The translations under genes and the position numbers were made by a program. Shown here in pieces: positions 1 through 11,905 of a stretch of 64,000 nt of DNA (position 1 is the first letter of the stretch; every line of letters starts with the position of its first letter). The DNA is taken from contig JALBUN010000048.1 of NCBI GenBank assembly GCA_025174535.1, positions 558,001-622,000 of the forward strand, written 5' to 3'. Origin of the DNA: Cantharellus purpuraceus (lineage: Eukaryota > Basidiomycota > Agaricomycetes > Cantharellales > Hydnaceae). The notes under the pieces are model-generated. The model had not been told where the DNA came from, ran no database searches, and saw only the letters and a program-made list of their open reading frames with translations.

Positions 1-282
1 CAGTAGATCAGGTGACTCTGCTGACTTTGAAGCTGCTGACATCTGCAAAGTTTTGTGGGTCCATATGGGTCCAAAACTTTGCCCAGCAGGACAATAAATT
101 TGTGAACCCATTTCTGCATGGAAAATTCCCAAAAAAAATATGAAAAAAATAGAGAATATTTGAATGACCCTAAATCAAGAGAAAGCAGCATGTATATGCT
201 GATATTTTAAGGCCATAAAGTGAAAATATACAATTTTGGGACCATAAACAAGATCTTTTCAGGGGAAACCAGTTCCCATACA
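1..282 (-). repeat. LTR family B, terminal fragment
   Basis: The reverse complement matches the first ~280 bp of the solo LTR at 35,786-37,216. The match ends exactly at the same terminus (TGTATGGGAAC on the minus strand, finishing at 282). The copy runs off the left edge of the window, so its other end and any target duplication cannot be seen. It carries no coding sequence. The exact shared end with the copies at 35,786 and 41,843 shows that this is a true element terminus and not random homology. Confidence 0.75.
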
Positions 283-890
283 GGCAGCAAATTGCAGAGC
301 TAGGAACAATGTTAAAATTGCTCCAAGAGAACTCTGAGTGATGCAAGTTGCATCACCAAAGATCAGATTCTTGACAAGAATCTGAATCCAGAGAGTCTGG
401 ATCTCCCCAGGGTGAGAGGATCCAACCGAATGATCAGTTGGATAGAGGAAATGAGATTCCCCCAATGAAGGGAATTAGAGATCCAGTAATCCCTGTGAGG
501 CAAGGATTACTGATCCAGATTGAGGAGGAAACTCCTCAATCTATGGCAAAGGAGCTTGATCAAGAGATCAAGCTATGGAAACAATGAGAAGTTGAGGCTT
601 CTTGTAAACACAGGTTAGCCCTCAAACAGAAGGCTAAACATGCAGAGCAGGAGCTCAGCCAGCTGTTTAGAGAGCAGCAGCCCCAGCAAGAGCTCAATGT
701 GGCTGTCGATTTAAACTGACAGTTGCAACATGCGCTGAACAGTTACCAGTGCTGTCAGTTCACTTATGGAATAGATCCTATAAGCCTGCATGCAACGGTC
801 CTAGCAAACAGATGGTGTTTAATGCAGTTGTTCAGCACACCAAAGAACAGTCAGGCCGAGGGGTAGTACTGAGTAATGGGTAAGTGTAAT
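283..890 (+). pseudogene. possible decayed Ty3-type gag start
   Basis: The plus strand reads short in-frame stretches that look like the N-terminal coiled part of basidiomycete Ty3 Gag, such as ELGTMLKLLQENS near 300-345 and a Glu/Gln-rich stretch near 545-700. In-frame stops interrupt them. The better gag remnant at 2,996-5,100 has the same orientation, so both may be parts of one element later split by block D and MITE M1. This is inference from weak motifs. It could equally be unrelated repeat DNA. Confidence 0.3.
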
Positions 891-939
891 AGTACACTGT
901 GTCTGGTGAGGGTGATTCAAAGGGCACTGTCAAGATGAG

Positions 940-2250
940 TTATAGTGCTCTGTGGTTGGAAGATGAGGGTGAGAAAGAGGGATGGTCAAGATGGTAGATT
1001 GTGCTCTGGGACTTTCTGGCAAGATGGTTGATTGTGCTCTGTGACTGGAGGATGATGAGAAGCCTGGTTGGGAGGTATGCAAAGGCTGGTTTCAGGAGAT
1101 GTGACCTCTCAGTGGGGGAGGGAAATCTGATCATTGAATCAAGGTGCTTTACCTCAGTGTAGAGCTGATGGATTGGGATGTAGAGCATAGAGCATAGACT
1201 TAGAGCATGGACTTTGACTTTAGAGTGTTGGCTGAAAACTTGTTGATTGATTCTAAAGATAAAAACTAGCACCCTTTTATATACAAATCCCCAGGGCACA
1301 ATGACACAATAGGAGGAGCAAATGATGCAATATGATGCAAGAAATGCTGATTAAGCCTGCTGATGAAGCATGTGAAGTTGAACTACTAATGGGGAAATCA
1401 TGGAGAAATGAAGCAACAGATAGGGGTAATCTTTGTAAGAATAGGAGGTGATGAGTAATAAAAGAACCAAAAATAGAACAAGGATGAGTAAATCATGTAT
1501 GAATGAATTAAAAGATGAAACAGGGGTGAGTCATATAAAAGAACAATAGGAACATCCACCAATACCATCTTCCCTATGGCTCTGAAGGTAAGTTGACCCT
1601 GAGTCACATGAGGACTTCAGTCAGCAACCACAACAAATACTCCTTATTGTCTTGGTGATCTGTCTCTATATGGTATCATGTTCCAAGAGTATTTGGTCTC
1701 TTTGCCTGACACAATGTAACCTGAGTTAGATTGAAGTGGGAGGATAGGTTGGTGATGGCGACTGAAACTCTACCTCACGTTTGACTCTTTTATCTGTGTT
1801 ATGATATAGAGGCAAAATGCCAAGGAATGTATATAGTTCAATGGAATTGTGAAAGAAGATGGATCACCAATGGCATAAGAGAGACATGGTGGGGATCTTG
1901 GATGTTGAAAGAGTTTTGGAAGTATTTTGACATGTGGAGGTGGCTTAACATGCCCATGGCACTCGGCATATTTTTGATAGCCCTCCGTGTCCAGAGACTA
2001 GTGTGATGTATTATTAGAAGAGATGTTGGAGAGAGGAATAGAATTGGAAGCCATGTGAATGATGATGAAAGGATTGGTGTGAATAGAAGGCTGATAATGA
2101 TCAATGGTGATGAAACATGAGTGACAATCGATGGCCTGAAATAGAAGTTGCAGCACTATTTAAAAGCTTGATACAAAAGACACTGGTGGAGTTTGACTGG
2201 CAAAGTGGTTTGATATACATCCTTGATGCGTCCTGGCTTGTCAGCATGTA
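940..2250 (-). repeat. duplicated block D, copy 1
   Basis: This block is closely similar to 6,603-8,662, which is interrupted there by a 342-bp LTR-like insert and by MITE M2. It therefore supplies the empty sites for both. On the minus strand it has a TATA box (TATATAAAAGG, 1,273-1,283). A short reading frame beginning MASNSIPLSNI near 2,055 is conserved in the second copy with several substitutions. The function is unknown. The TATA box and conserved short ORF suggest the end of a retroelement, but no terminal repeats were identified. Confidence 0.5.
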
Positions 2251-2440
2251 TGAGTGGCGGGCCTTTCAGGAGACACCCACCCACCATGAGCAACAAGATA
2301 CCCAATGGGTACCTCAAGAAGATGTTCCCCATAACAGGGAACAATCAGTACCATTGACCCTAGAAGGTTAAGACATACTGAATCAATAAGACACAATTGA
2401 TCCCATCAATGGCATTACTCACATGGTGCAAGTAGCCATA

Positions 2441-2992
2441 GATGCTTGTTCAGAAATACATCAAATATGTATATACAATCTATTTTCCTCAAATTTTACA
2501 CAATACACTTCAATTCAAACTTATTTTCATATTTCAACATGATTCTCAAATTTTACACAATATACTAGATTAAAACTTATTTTCATATTTTGCCATAATT
2601 CTCAAAAATAATTCTTTTTTTCCCCATTTACTGGTGGCAACTCTGTTGAGGGAACATTCAAATATCATTGATTCTTTCTTATACAATACTTGTAATATAA
2701 TTTGAACTATCTTTAATCCTCACCTGGTATTTGTATATCTAAATATCCTATATAATACCAATTATATTAATACATACATTCCTATTATATTCATATAAAC
2801 AGTCATGTTCATCTCAACCAAATATCTTATTTTTTAAAGTTTATTAAAATATGAAATATATGTTTATATTTATGAAAATTTCACACATCCAAAATCTTTT
2901 AAGATATCCAAATTGTAACTCCCTGGCTTTATGTATCATTGAAATTCTGATGTATATCTCATATACATCAGACATGATTCTGAACAAGCATC
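2441..2992 (-). mobile_element. MITE M1 (reverse orientation)
   Basis: This AT-rich non-autonomous element of 552 bp has terminal inverted repeats GATGCTTGTTCAGAA / TTCTGAACAAGCATC. It is flanked by a 3-bp duplication ATA (2,438-2,440 and 2,993-2,995). No coding capacity is seen. A near-terminal palindrome (attctgatgtatat, loop, mirror arm) lies at about 2,943-2,972, at the right end because this copy is inverted relative to M2-M6. Confidence 0.85.
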
Positions 2993-2995
2993 ATA

Positions 2996-5100
2996 GTTGA
3001 TAATAAAGATACAGACCCAGAGAAGTCTGTACTTGCCAAGGCAGGCATTAAAGTATCGCCTCCTGAGCAATATGCAGGAGGCACAGATCTTGAAGAGTTT
3101 GAGATCTTTGTAGCAGGGATGCTACAATGGCTGAAGATGAATAATCCTAGGGCCATCAAGTACAAAGTTTCAGCTATTGTACTTAGGCACTCACCTTAAA
3201 GGCGAGGCCCAGGACTGGTTCTACAGGAATGTAGAACACTATGACAGGGCAGTCCAAGACTGGACCCTGGAAACTGCAATCCAAGGATTGCAGCGTATAT
3301 TCCTACACACCCTGACACATCACCATGCATCAAATAAATTTGACTCTGTAATACAGGGTCAAAGGACCATTCACAAATTAATGAACAACCTAGATAAGTA
3401 TGTGGGCCGCATGATAATGCCACCGGACGCATACACATACAGGAAGAGGTTTGTAACCACAATGCATGAACCTCTGAGACAAGAAGTCCTCAAAAAGGGC
3501 TTCAATGCCAAGTTTAGCAGTATTGAGCAGTTGTATGGAACTGCTCGAATGATAGGTGAAGTGGCGTGATACCACCATGGTATACAATGCCCAGAGAATG
3601 CAACTAACACGTCCTCCTCAACCCATAGACCAGTAGTAGTCAATAGAACTACTGGTATGATGAATACGGGGAGTCGACCCATGCTCCAAGGACGTGTGTA
3701 TACAGCTCCCAACACACACTCATGACAAGCAAGTGTGTCAAGGTTGGAACCCCATAATGGAAGCTCCGGTTCCAATTCCAACAATTACCTTTTCAAGGGT
3801 AATTATCAATTGAAGCCACCAGCACACACAAGTGGTGATCGATTGAACAATGTTACTAGTAATATTGTGTGCTACAAATGTGGCCAGACAGGTCACATGC
3901 AACCCAGCTGCCCCAAACTAAGGGCAATGTAAGGTCAGCTGCAGTCTGAAAAGACATGTCCTCACACATAGTGGAGGACAATGTAGATGGATTCTCCCCA
4001 ATAGAGGGAGAACATGAAGAAGCAATGGATGATCCCAAGGACCATCTAGATGAAAGTATATCAGCTATAGAAGTGGCTGACAAATGGGATGAAGAGGTCA
4101 CCCCATATGAATGGGATGACCAAGATGATGCCCCTGAAAAGAAGGCTACGCCAATGTATTGCTCTAATGCAATATGAATTCAACCCAATAATCAAATTCC
4201 ACCAAAACACACCTATGCAGTGCATTTCTGTAGTGCAACAAGATTCCCAAGAAGCAGGGAATCACAACAGCCGCATATAGCTGCTGTCAGTGTCAACAGA
4301 TCAGCCCAGCCAAACCTATGTATAATCATAGGAGCCAACAGAAGTTGACAGCATGACCAGATAGACCATACATAGACAATAAAACAATCTCTGGGTATTG
4401 GGAGATTGGTGGAACACTAGCTCACTGTCTATTAGACAGTGGGAGCGAGGGGATAATGATATCCCCTGAATTTACACGCATGACAGGTATGAAAACCTTC
4501 ACACTAGAGCAACCCATTGCACTGCAATTGGCATGCATTGGGAGCAGGAGTACCATAAATTATGGTACTCACACTACCATAAAGTTTGGTAGTTGGGACA
4601 TTGAAGAATATTTCGTGTCACCAACGTTGAGTATTACAATGTAATACTTGGCACCCCATTCCTATGAAAGCTAGGAATATGCCTGGACTTTAATGGCCCA
4701 GGCCAAATCATGATGGGAACTGAAGAAGTCCCCACCAATGAAGAGCATAATACTGATACTCTTCATACCCCATCATGGGGTATAAACTCAATGCGAAGAA
4801 GGAGTATTGGTGTGAATAAATGATACCAAGGGGGTAACTCTAAACATGAGTTACCCACAACACAGTCCTTCCCAAAAGAAGGACTAGACTCAGTAAAGGA
4901 CCCCCCAATAGAGGATTAAAATAAGAGCATGATGTGAATAGCTTCGTCTCATGAAGGATCAACCGATTACATGGCTGATCAGATCCCTCAGTTGAGGGAT
5001 GGAAAGAAAAGTACGCTGACCTATTCAGCAGTATACCCTTAGAACTTCCCCCATTTAGGGAAGTTAACCATGAGATTAATCTTGTGGATCCTGACAAGTG
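2996..5100 (+). pseudogene. decayed Ty3-type gag-protease
   Basis: The remnant is in the plus orientation. A Gag core (3,177-3,569, including LKGEAQDWFYRNVEHYD) is followed by a CCHC zinc knuckle CYKCGQTGHMQPSC at about 3,870-3,911. An acidic linker follows, then an aspartic protease active site (LLDSGSEG) near 4,425-4,455. In-frame stops and frame changes separate the parts. No reverse transcriptase follows: coding similarity fades after about 4,700 and the copia fragment at 5,184 takes over. The zinc knuckle and DSG protease identify a retroelement gag-pro. Assignment to Ty3 rather than another clade rests on the Gag core and is an inference. Confidence 0.7.
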
Positions 5101-5183
5101 AATACATTATTGCTTGCCTAAGTGTCCAGAGCACTACTGAGCAGAACTTTCAGAGAAAGTTCTGCAATACACCACTGCTAAAT

Positions 5184-5873
5184 GGTGTGTATCGCCTCCC
5201 ATATCTTGTCTACACAGTGTTCACACCCTCTCTAACCATCTCACAACACTGTGAACCTATCCTATCACCTGTTCACCTGCAATCATCAAAAACTGCATTT
5301 GAACTTGTATACACTTATCCAAAATATACTCATATCTCACCCAACTTGTCTAGTCATACCTATCCCTTGCTGCACATATCTATAAACCATGTCTACAACC
5401 ACCTCCAACAATGACACTCCCTCTCCTAAGTTCCCCATGCTCTCAGATTCAAATTATCATGACTGGGCATTCAACATGACTGCAAGGTTGCATTCAAAGG
5501 GCTTGTGGATGCTTGTCAATGGCAAGAAGAAGTGCCCCACTGAACCTGCAGCCATGGAGAAATGGGAAATGGATCAGGAGGTAGCAGCTAGACTCATTGC
5601 GTCAACCTTGGAACAAGGGCAGCAAGTTCATGTTCAGGGATTAGAGGATGATTTGGTGAAAATGTGGGAGGCTCTGCACAAGGTCCATGTTCAGAAGCAG
5701 GCAGGCACTCATTTCAATGCCTATGATGCACTCTTCAATATATGAAAGGCTCCTGATGAGATACTCCAGTCACTGATTGGTCATGTCAGCTCTGCCATGC
5801 AACTCTTCCAGAATCTTTGTCCATCTGATGGCTCATATACCCTGGCCAGATAGGATGAGGAACTGGTGATCAT
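5184..5873 (+). pseudogene. copia-A gag fragment
   Basis: This is nearly identical to 37,311-38,001. The 118-codon frame starting MSTTTSNNDT (5,389) has the same protein sequence in both copies and ends at the same internal TGA, after which the Gag frame plainly continues (KAPDEILQSLIGHVSSAMQL). An extra CAG-to-TAG stop at about 5,850 is private to this copy. The fragment is Ty1/copia Gag upstream of the zinc knuckle. It is cut off on the right where LTR C begins. Confidence 0.8.
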
Positions 5874-5874
5874 G

Positions 5875-6602
5875 GTGCCTTGCTGAGAGTGTTCTGTGTG
5901 AAGTAGAATTTGAATAGGGAGTGGGGAAGTGATGTGGACTGGGTGTATGACGTCCAAATGAAAGATATACTTGAGTAGTATCTTCCTATGAAGTTTGAAA
6001 AGATTCGGTGTGATCCTTGTCTAGATATTGACAATTTAAGTATGCAGCAGGAACTGATGCTTCAAAATCAAGTAAATGCTTAATAGAAAATAAACCAGTG
6101 GAGCTTAGGCTTCGCAAACTGGGATTCGAATAGATGTTGCAATATCCTAGTAGGATATGCAAAATATTGTAGAAAGACATGTTCTTTCTGGAGTTATTCC
6201 AGATACGAATAGTTCAGATACAAGACAACAAAAACAAGTGAGAGGAAATTCTCTAGTCCATTGCATATCTAGCTAGGCATGTTTTATACAGGATATGCAT
6301 GCTAATGACTCATGATAAAAGTTCTGTGTCATTTGAATAAAGGGAAAGTGATTTATGATAAAAACAAAATGGGGGTAATGTCAAATAGGGAAAAATGATG
6401 AAATGAATCAAAAGAAAAATTAGGGTGAATGTTCAGATGATTGTGGAGCTTACAGGGGCTCCTCCTTTCCCCTCTCAGTCATTTCCCCTCATCTCCTTAT
6501 CCCCTCCTGAGCTCCTGAGCCTCCTATATGCTCCTATCCCTCCTATCCCCTCTGTTCCCCCCTCTCCTTTTTCTCCCCAGAAGTCCAGTTTTCCAAATAA
6601 CA
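5875..6602 (+). repeat. LTR family C, left-truncated copy
   Basis: This is similar to the solo LTRs at 11,906-12,623, 33,096-33,837 and 39,482-40,190. It lacks the first ~20 bp (TGTTGAAAA...) and begins in the gCCTTGCTG part directly after copia gag. The right end finishes in the family terminus CCAAATAACA. No target duplication is visible because the left end is missing. No coding sequence is present. Confidence 0.75.
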
Positions 6603-6727
6603 TTAGTGAGAGGTGGGAAATCTGATTGTTGAACCAAGGTGTTCTACCTTGGTGTAGAGCTGATGGATTTAGAACATAGAGTGTAGAGCATAGACTTAGA
6701 GCATGCTCTTTGACTTTAGAGTATTAA

Positions 6728-7069
6728 TGTGAGGGCTATGCTGAATGATGAGGCCACAACAACAAGATACTCAATAGATGAGAGCTGATAAGAGATAATG
6801 CCAGCTGGTACAGCAGATATCCTCAGTCTATATACTTGTCACTGATAAATACATGGGACTTACCTGGTACAGTGGATATCCTCAGAGATAAAGCTGAGGA
6901 AACCATGCTGCACCAGGCAAGGTCTCTATACTAGATGATGCAAGGAATGGGGGAACCAAGATAGGGGAACAATAGGGGAGAGATAGGAGAGCACACCCTA
7001 ACAGGCTGTGCTGATAGGGGCAATAAGAAAGGTACTAAAAATAGAAACTGAGTGATATGAACCTTGACA
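6728..7069 (+). repeat. solo LTR-like insert, family F
   Basis: A 342-bp segment is present in block D copy 2 and absent from copy 1. It starts TGTGAGGGC and ends CTTGACA (TG...CA). It is flanked by ATTAA (6,723-6,727) and GTTAA (7,070-7,074), a 5-bp duplication with one transition. The empty site in copy 1 supports insertion. The element family is unidentified and no second copy was found in the window. Confidence 0.6.
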
Positions 7070-7590
7070 GTTAACTGAAAACTTGTTGATTGATTCCAAA
7101 GATAAAAACTAGCACCCTTTTATATACAAATCCCCAGGGCACAATGACACAATATGAGGAGCAAATGATGTGATATGATGCAAGAAATGCTGATCAAGCC
7201 TGCTGATAAAGCATGTGAAGTTGAACTACTAATGGAGAAATCATGGAGAAATAAAATGACAGATAGAGGTAATCTTTGTAAGAATAGAAGATGATGAGTA
7301 ATAAAAGAACCAAAAAACAAGGATGAGTAAAGCATATATGAATGAATTAGAAGATGAAACGGGGGTGAGTCAGATAAAAGAACAATAGAAACATTCACTA
7401 AGACCATCTTTCCTATGGATTTAAAGGTGAGTTGACTCTGACATGAGGACTTCAGTCAGCAACAACAATAAATACTCCTTATTGTTTTGGTGATCCATCT
7501 CCATATAGTATCCTGTTCCAAGGGTATTTGGTCACTTTGCTTGACACAATGTAACCTGAGTTGGATTGAAGTGGGAGGATAGGTCTGTAA

Positions 7591-8156
7591 GACACTTGTT
7601 CAGAATCGTGTCAGTATATAATATTCTGATGTATAGGAGATATACATCAGGATTTCAATGATACATAAAGCCAGGGAGTTACAATTTGGATATCTTAAAA
7701 GATTTCGGATGTGTGAAATTTTCATAAATATAAACATATATTCTATATTTTAATAAACTTTAAAAGATGAGATATTTGGTTGAGATGAACATAATTATTT
7801 ACATGGATATAATAGGAATGTATGTATTAATATAATTGGTATTATATAGGGTATTTAGATATACAAATACCAGGTGGGGATTAAAGATAGTTCAAATTAT
7901 GTTACAAGTATTGTATAAGAAAGAATCAATGATATTTGGATGTTCCCTCAAGGGAGTTGCCACCACTAAATGGGGAAAAAAGAATTATTTTTGAGAATTA
8001 TGCCAAAATATCAAAATATGTTTTAATCTAGTATATTGTGTAAAATTTGAGAATCATGTTGAAATATGAAAATAAGTTTGAATTGAAGTGTATTGTATAA
8101 AATTTGAGGAAAATAGGTTGTATATACGTATTTGTTGTATTTCTGAACAAGCGTCT
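7591..8156 (+). mobile_element. MITE M2
   Basis: This 566-bp copy has ends GACACTTGTTCAGAA / TCTGAACAAGCGTC and a 3-bp duplication TAA (7,588-7,590 and 8,157-8,159). Block D copy 1 at about 1,750 shows the uninterrupted sequence. The near-terminal hairpin has the loop variant ATAGGAGATA. No ORF of note is present. Confidence 0.9.
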
Positions 8157-8701
8157 AATGGCAACTAAAACTCTACCTCATGTTTTACTCTTTTATCTGT
8201 GTTATAATATAAAGGCAAAATGCCAAGGAATGTATATGGTTTGACAGAATCATGGAAGAATATGGGATCACCAATGGCATAAGAGAGACATGGTGAGGAT
8301 CTTGGATGTTAAAAGAGTTTTGGAAGTATTTTGGCATGTGAAGGAGGCTTTACATGTCTGTGGAGCTTGGCATATTTTTGATAGTCCTCCATATCCAGAG
8401 ACCAGTGCAATGTATTATTAGAAGTGATGTTGGAGAGAGGAATAGAATTAGAAGCCATGTGAATGATGATAGAAGGATTAGTGTGAATAGAAAACTGATA
8501 ATAATTGATGGCGATGAAACATGAGTGACAATCAATGGCTGGAAATAGAGAATGAGACTGGGAGGGAATTGCAGTGCTAATAAAGGTTTGATACAAAAGA
8601 CACTAGTGGAGTTCAACTGTCAAGGTGGTTCAATATATGTCCTCAATGTGTCCTGGCTCATCAGCAGAGTCCACAAAGTCAAGGAGCTGGAGGCACACAG
8701 A

Positions 8702-9802
8702 CTACAGGAAGACTTCCAAACCCTTGTAATACTCCCCTGACATCAAGTCCTCTTGGCTGGCCCACTTGGAAAAGTGGGTGTCAGTGACATCCTTCTCAAG
8801 GCCAAAGTGAGAGATGATGTCATGTTTTGCAGGGCATATGTTCCAGAGGGTCCAGACCACTATGAAACAAAACTCAGCCCAGGGACACCTCCTTCTATCT
8901 ACAATGCTATGGTGAGTTTCAGGAGCCTCCCTCTGGCCAGCATGGTCTTGAGGGATGCCACAGAAATAGCAGTAAGTGAACTTCTTAAACCAGAAGTTCC
9001 TCCTGAAAGCTGGCCAATCATGGGAGGGGAGCTGCTCTGCCAGATAGGCCTTTGTACATTTTGTGAAGTAGCTATGAGACTTGAGGGCTCCCCTGCTAGC
9101 AAAGCACTGGGGGCATTTGTGGGCCAGCATGGGGAGGAAGATGTTCAATCCTGCAGACTTGATGAGATGTGCATGGAGGGTGTCTTTCATCAGCTGCTTT
9201 CTGTGCTTGATAGAGTTGCCAGGTAAGTCTGTCATCTTAGCAGGTGCAGATGCCCAGTAGGCTGGGGTGAAAGAGCACTCTGCTCTGAGGGGTGTTGGGT
9301 CTGGGGGAAGTGGATGTCCAGGCTCTGGCCTGTGGGAGTGAAGGGACAGATAGAGAGGCAGACCAACCAGGTTGGGGGGCATGTTTGCCAGGGTGGTGGC
9401 TTGATCTATGGTGCTGGCCATGGATGAAGTCAAAGTGAGACTACCATACAGCCTGTCATTGCTGTCCAGAGGTTGCTCAGCAGCATCAGCCTTTTCTCCT
9501 TCTGACTCTAACACCAAAGCAGTAGCTGGCCTAAAGCAGGGATCAGGGGCAGGTACAGGGTGCCTCATGGCTTGTTGGATGGTGAGAGCCATCTCTGCAT
9601 TGGGTTTGCAGATGTCACATGAGTTGCAGCTTGGCACTTGGGCATAGGTTTTTGACCTTTTTATGCCATCCATAGTGTTTTGAATGATCTTTCTCCTGCA
9701 AATCTGGATGGAAGAGACCATGTATGTGAAAAACTAGATACAGGTGGGATCCTGTGGGCTGGTGAGTTGGCTCCCATTCACCATGACATGTGTGAATTCA
9801 TC
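8702..9802 (-). pseudogene. telomere-linked-helicase-type gene, C-terminal part
   Basis: A 339-codon minus-strand frame (9,721 to 8,702) forms the region after the RecQ core. It has a CDIC pair, a Pro-rich stretch, KCPQCFASRGALKSH and then FWFKKFTYCYFCGIPQD with a downstream histidine and RRRCPWAEF. This Cys/His arrangement, with the ending typical of the subtelomeric RecQ/DUF3505 proteins of filamentous fungi, is from recollection of the family. Reading across MITE M3 restores the frame that links it to the helicase motifs at 10,324. It is the best preserved part of the gene. The gene as a whole is broken by insertions and by stops in other parts. Confidence 0.65.
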
Positions 9803-9805
9803 ATA

Positions 9806-10320
9806 GATGCTTGTTCAGAATCAAATCATGTCATTATACACTATTCTGATGTATATGAGATATACATCAGAATTTTAATGATACATAAAGCCAGGGAGTT
9901 ACAATTTGGATATCTTAAAAGATTTTGGATGTGTGAAATTTTCATAAATATAAACATATATTTCATATTTTAATAAACTTTAAAAGATAAGATATTTGGT
10001 TGAGATGAACATAACTGTTTATATGAATATAACAGTAATGTATGTATTAATATAATTGGTATTATATAGGATATTTAGATATACAAATATCAGGTGAGAA
10101 TTAAAGATAGTTCAAATTATATTACAAGTATTGTATAAGAAAGAATCAATGATATTTGAATGTTCCCTCAACAGAGTTGTCACCAGTAAATGGGGAAAAA
10201 AAGAATTATTTTTGAGAATTATGGCAAAATATGAAAATAAGTTTTAATCCAAGTGTATTGTGTCAAATTTAAGGAAAATAGGTTGTATATACATATTTGA
10301 TGTATTTCTGAACAAGTGTC
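9806..10320 (+). mobile_element. MITE M3 (inside helicase gene)
   Basis: This 515-bp copy has a left end GATGCTTGTTCAGAA and a right end CTGAACAAGTGTC. It is flanked by ATA (9,803-9,805 and 10,321-10,323). It sits in coding sequence of the RecQ-like gene: removing it and one ATA joins VIVIYD to EFTHVM in frame. It is shorter than M2, M5 and M6 through loss of an internal segment near the right end. The hairpin loop is GAG. Confidence 0.9.
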
Positions 10321-10323
10321 ATA

Positions 10324-11900
10324 GATGACGATTACATGGGAGGGGTTCTGTCTTCTTCCTGCCCTGCTAGCAGCTTGCATGTAGGACATCAGGCCAAATG
10401 CATGTTCATAAATGATGACAAATTTGACATGAGGATGGTCAACTCCCTGTGCAAAGGCAGTGGTAGTACAGAGGATGGGTGGCATGCCTCTTTCCCAAAG
10501 GGCCAGGGAGATCTGTTTGCTATTGGTGGTATCTCCAGGGTGCTTTGATGTTCTTGGAGAACCTTTGGGCAGTATTGATGTCTTTGAAAAACACAATCAT
10601 ATGCTCCTCTGCTTTCAGGATGCTCTGCAGGTAAAAAACCAGCCTAGTGGCTGCAGTGTTAAGTATGAGAGGGCATTTGATGCAGATGGCATGATACCCT
10701 AACTCAGGATGATCTGTGGTGGCATGAATGATGTGCAGGTCTTTCACCAGCCTGGTCTGTCTAATGAATGTGGACTCCAGATGAGAGGGTAAGGTTACAA
10801 ACATGCATTGAACATGATGCACTTGACAGAAGATGGCCAACTGAGAGTAGGTGGTTATCCTATCTGGGTGAGTGGGCAGATACTCTTGGCACTCATCCAT
10901 GATGATCCACTTGATCTGCCTTCCCACAGGTGTTTCTAATAGCCTGGATGTAGGTGAGTTATAAGGGAGCAAAGGTGGAAGGATGAGAAACTCACTGCTT
11001 GAAGCCTTGGGAGATGCATGACTCTGACTGCATGAAGATGAGCTGTGCGTCATGTGGTACCTGCATGGCTGAAGCAAAGTAGCATGCCCTGATGCCCATG
11101 TCCTGGGAGGTGTGCAAGTGTTGTTGGAGTAGAATTTTAAATGGAATGAGTATGACAGAGATGGATTCTGGCTGGGCTTTGGCCAGTGCCTGTCACAGCA
11201 AACTCTTTCCTCTACCTGTGAGAAGGACCAGGCAAAAGTCCCTCCTGCATTTTAACACTTCCACTATGCCCTCCAGCTATTGGGGACTCCTCTCCCTGGC
11301 CCACTCATCTGCCAAGGCCAGCTTGATACCTTGTGGCTAAATCTTCTAGAGCTGAGAGGGTCAGGTCTGCAGCAGAACCTTGTGATGGGTCTGGTAGGTT
11401 GGAAGGAGAATGGGGGTAGCTGAGCCTTGGGGTCTGGAGCTAGCACTAAGAGTGGAGGATGGAGGCAGCTGAGGCAGTTTTCCTTTTCCTTTTCCTTTCC
11501 TGTCCATCTGGTGCAGGATAGCTGACAAGCGAGGCAAGGGAGGAGAGGAGGGCTCTGGGCCAGGCAGCCCTGGCACCTTTGGAGAGCTCAAAGCCCACAG
11601 GTTAGAGGTAAAGGCAAATACATCTGATGCAAGAAGGGATCCAGGCTATGCAGGCTCAGAGGGTGGGAGAGATGCTAGTTCTTGAGACTCCTGCTAGAGA
11701 AACAGGGGTCTGTGCAGGTTTGATGGTCACCTTTGCAGAGCTTAAGGCATATAGGTCAGATGTAAAGGCAAACATATCTGATGCAGGAAGAGATGGAGGC
11801 TCTGCAGGCTTAGGTGTAGAAAGAGATGGCAGTTCTTGAGGTGGAGGAGCCTTCTGTTCAGGTTTGAGCAGAGCCTGCTGAATGGCATCCCATACCAGAG
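10324..11900 (-). pseudogene. RecQ-type helicase core of the same gene
   Basis: On the minus strand a Pro/Ser/Lys-rich linker (11,591-11,361) is followed by a Walker A motif (TGRGKSLL, about 11,220). Next come motif II as MDECQ (about 10,900), a degenerate motif III (FVTLPS), motif V (LCTTTAFAQGVDHP) and motif VI (QAASRAGRRQNP, about 10,370). The order and spacing are those of superfamily 2 RecQ helicases. The frames change several times and stops occur between Walker A and motif II, so this copy is not functional. Some breaks could be unrecognised introns. Confidence 0.75.
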
Positions 11901-11905
11901 CACCT

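Larger units (their letters stand above)
6603..8662 (-). repeat. duplicated block D, copy 2
   Basis: This is homologous to 940-2,250. It is interrupted by a solo LTR-like insert (6,728-7,069) and by MITE M2 (7,591-8,156). The minus-strand TATA box recurs at 7,116-7,126 and the short MASNSIPLSNI frame near 8,455. Homology ends at about 8,662, where the C-terminal exon of the helicase pseudogene starts. The function is unknown. Confidence 0.55.

Noticed and set aside
8753..9647. Plus-strand frames opposite the helicase C-terminal exon
   Set aside because: The minus-strand frame has the Cys/His motifs and connects across MITE M3. The plus frames have none.
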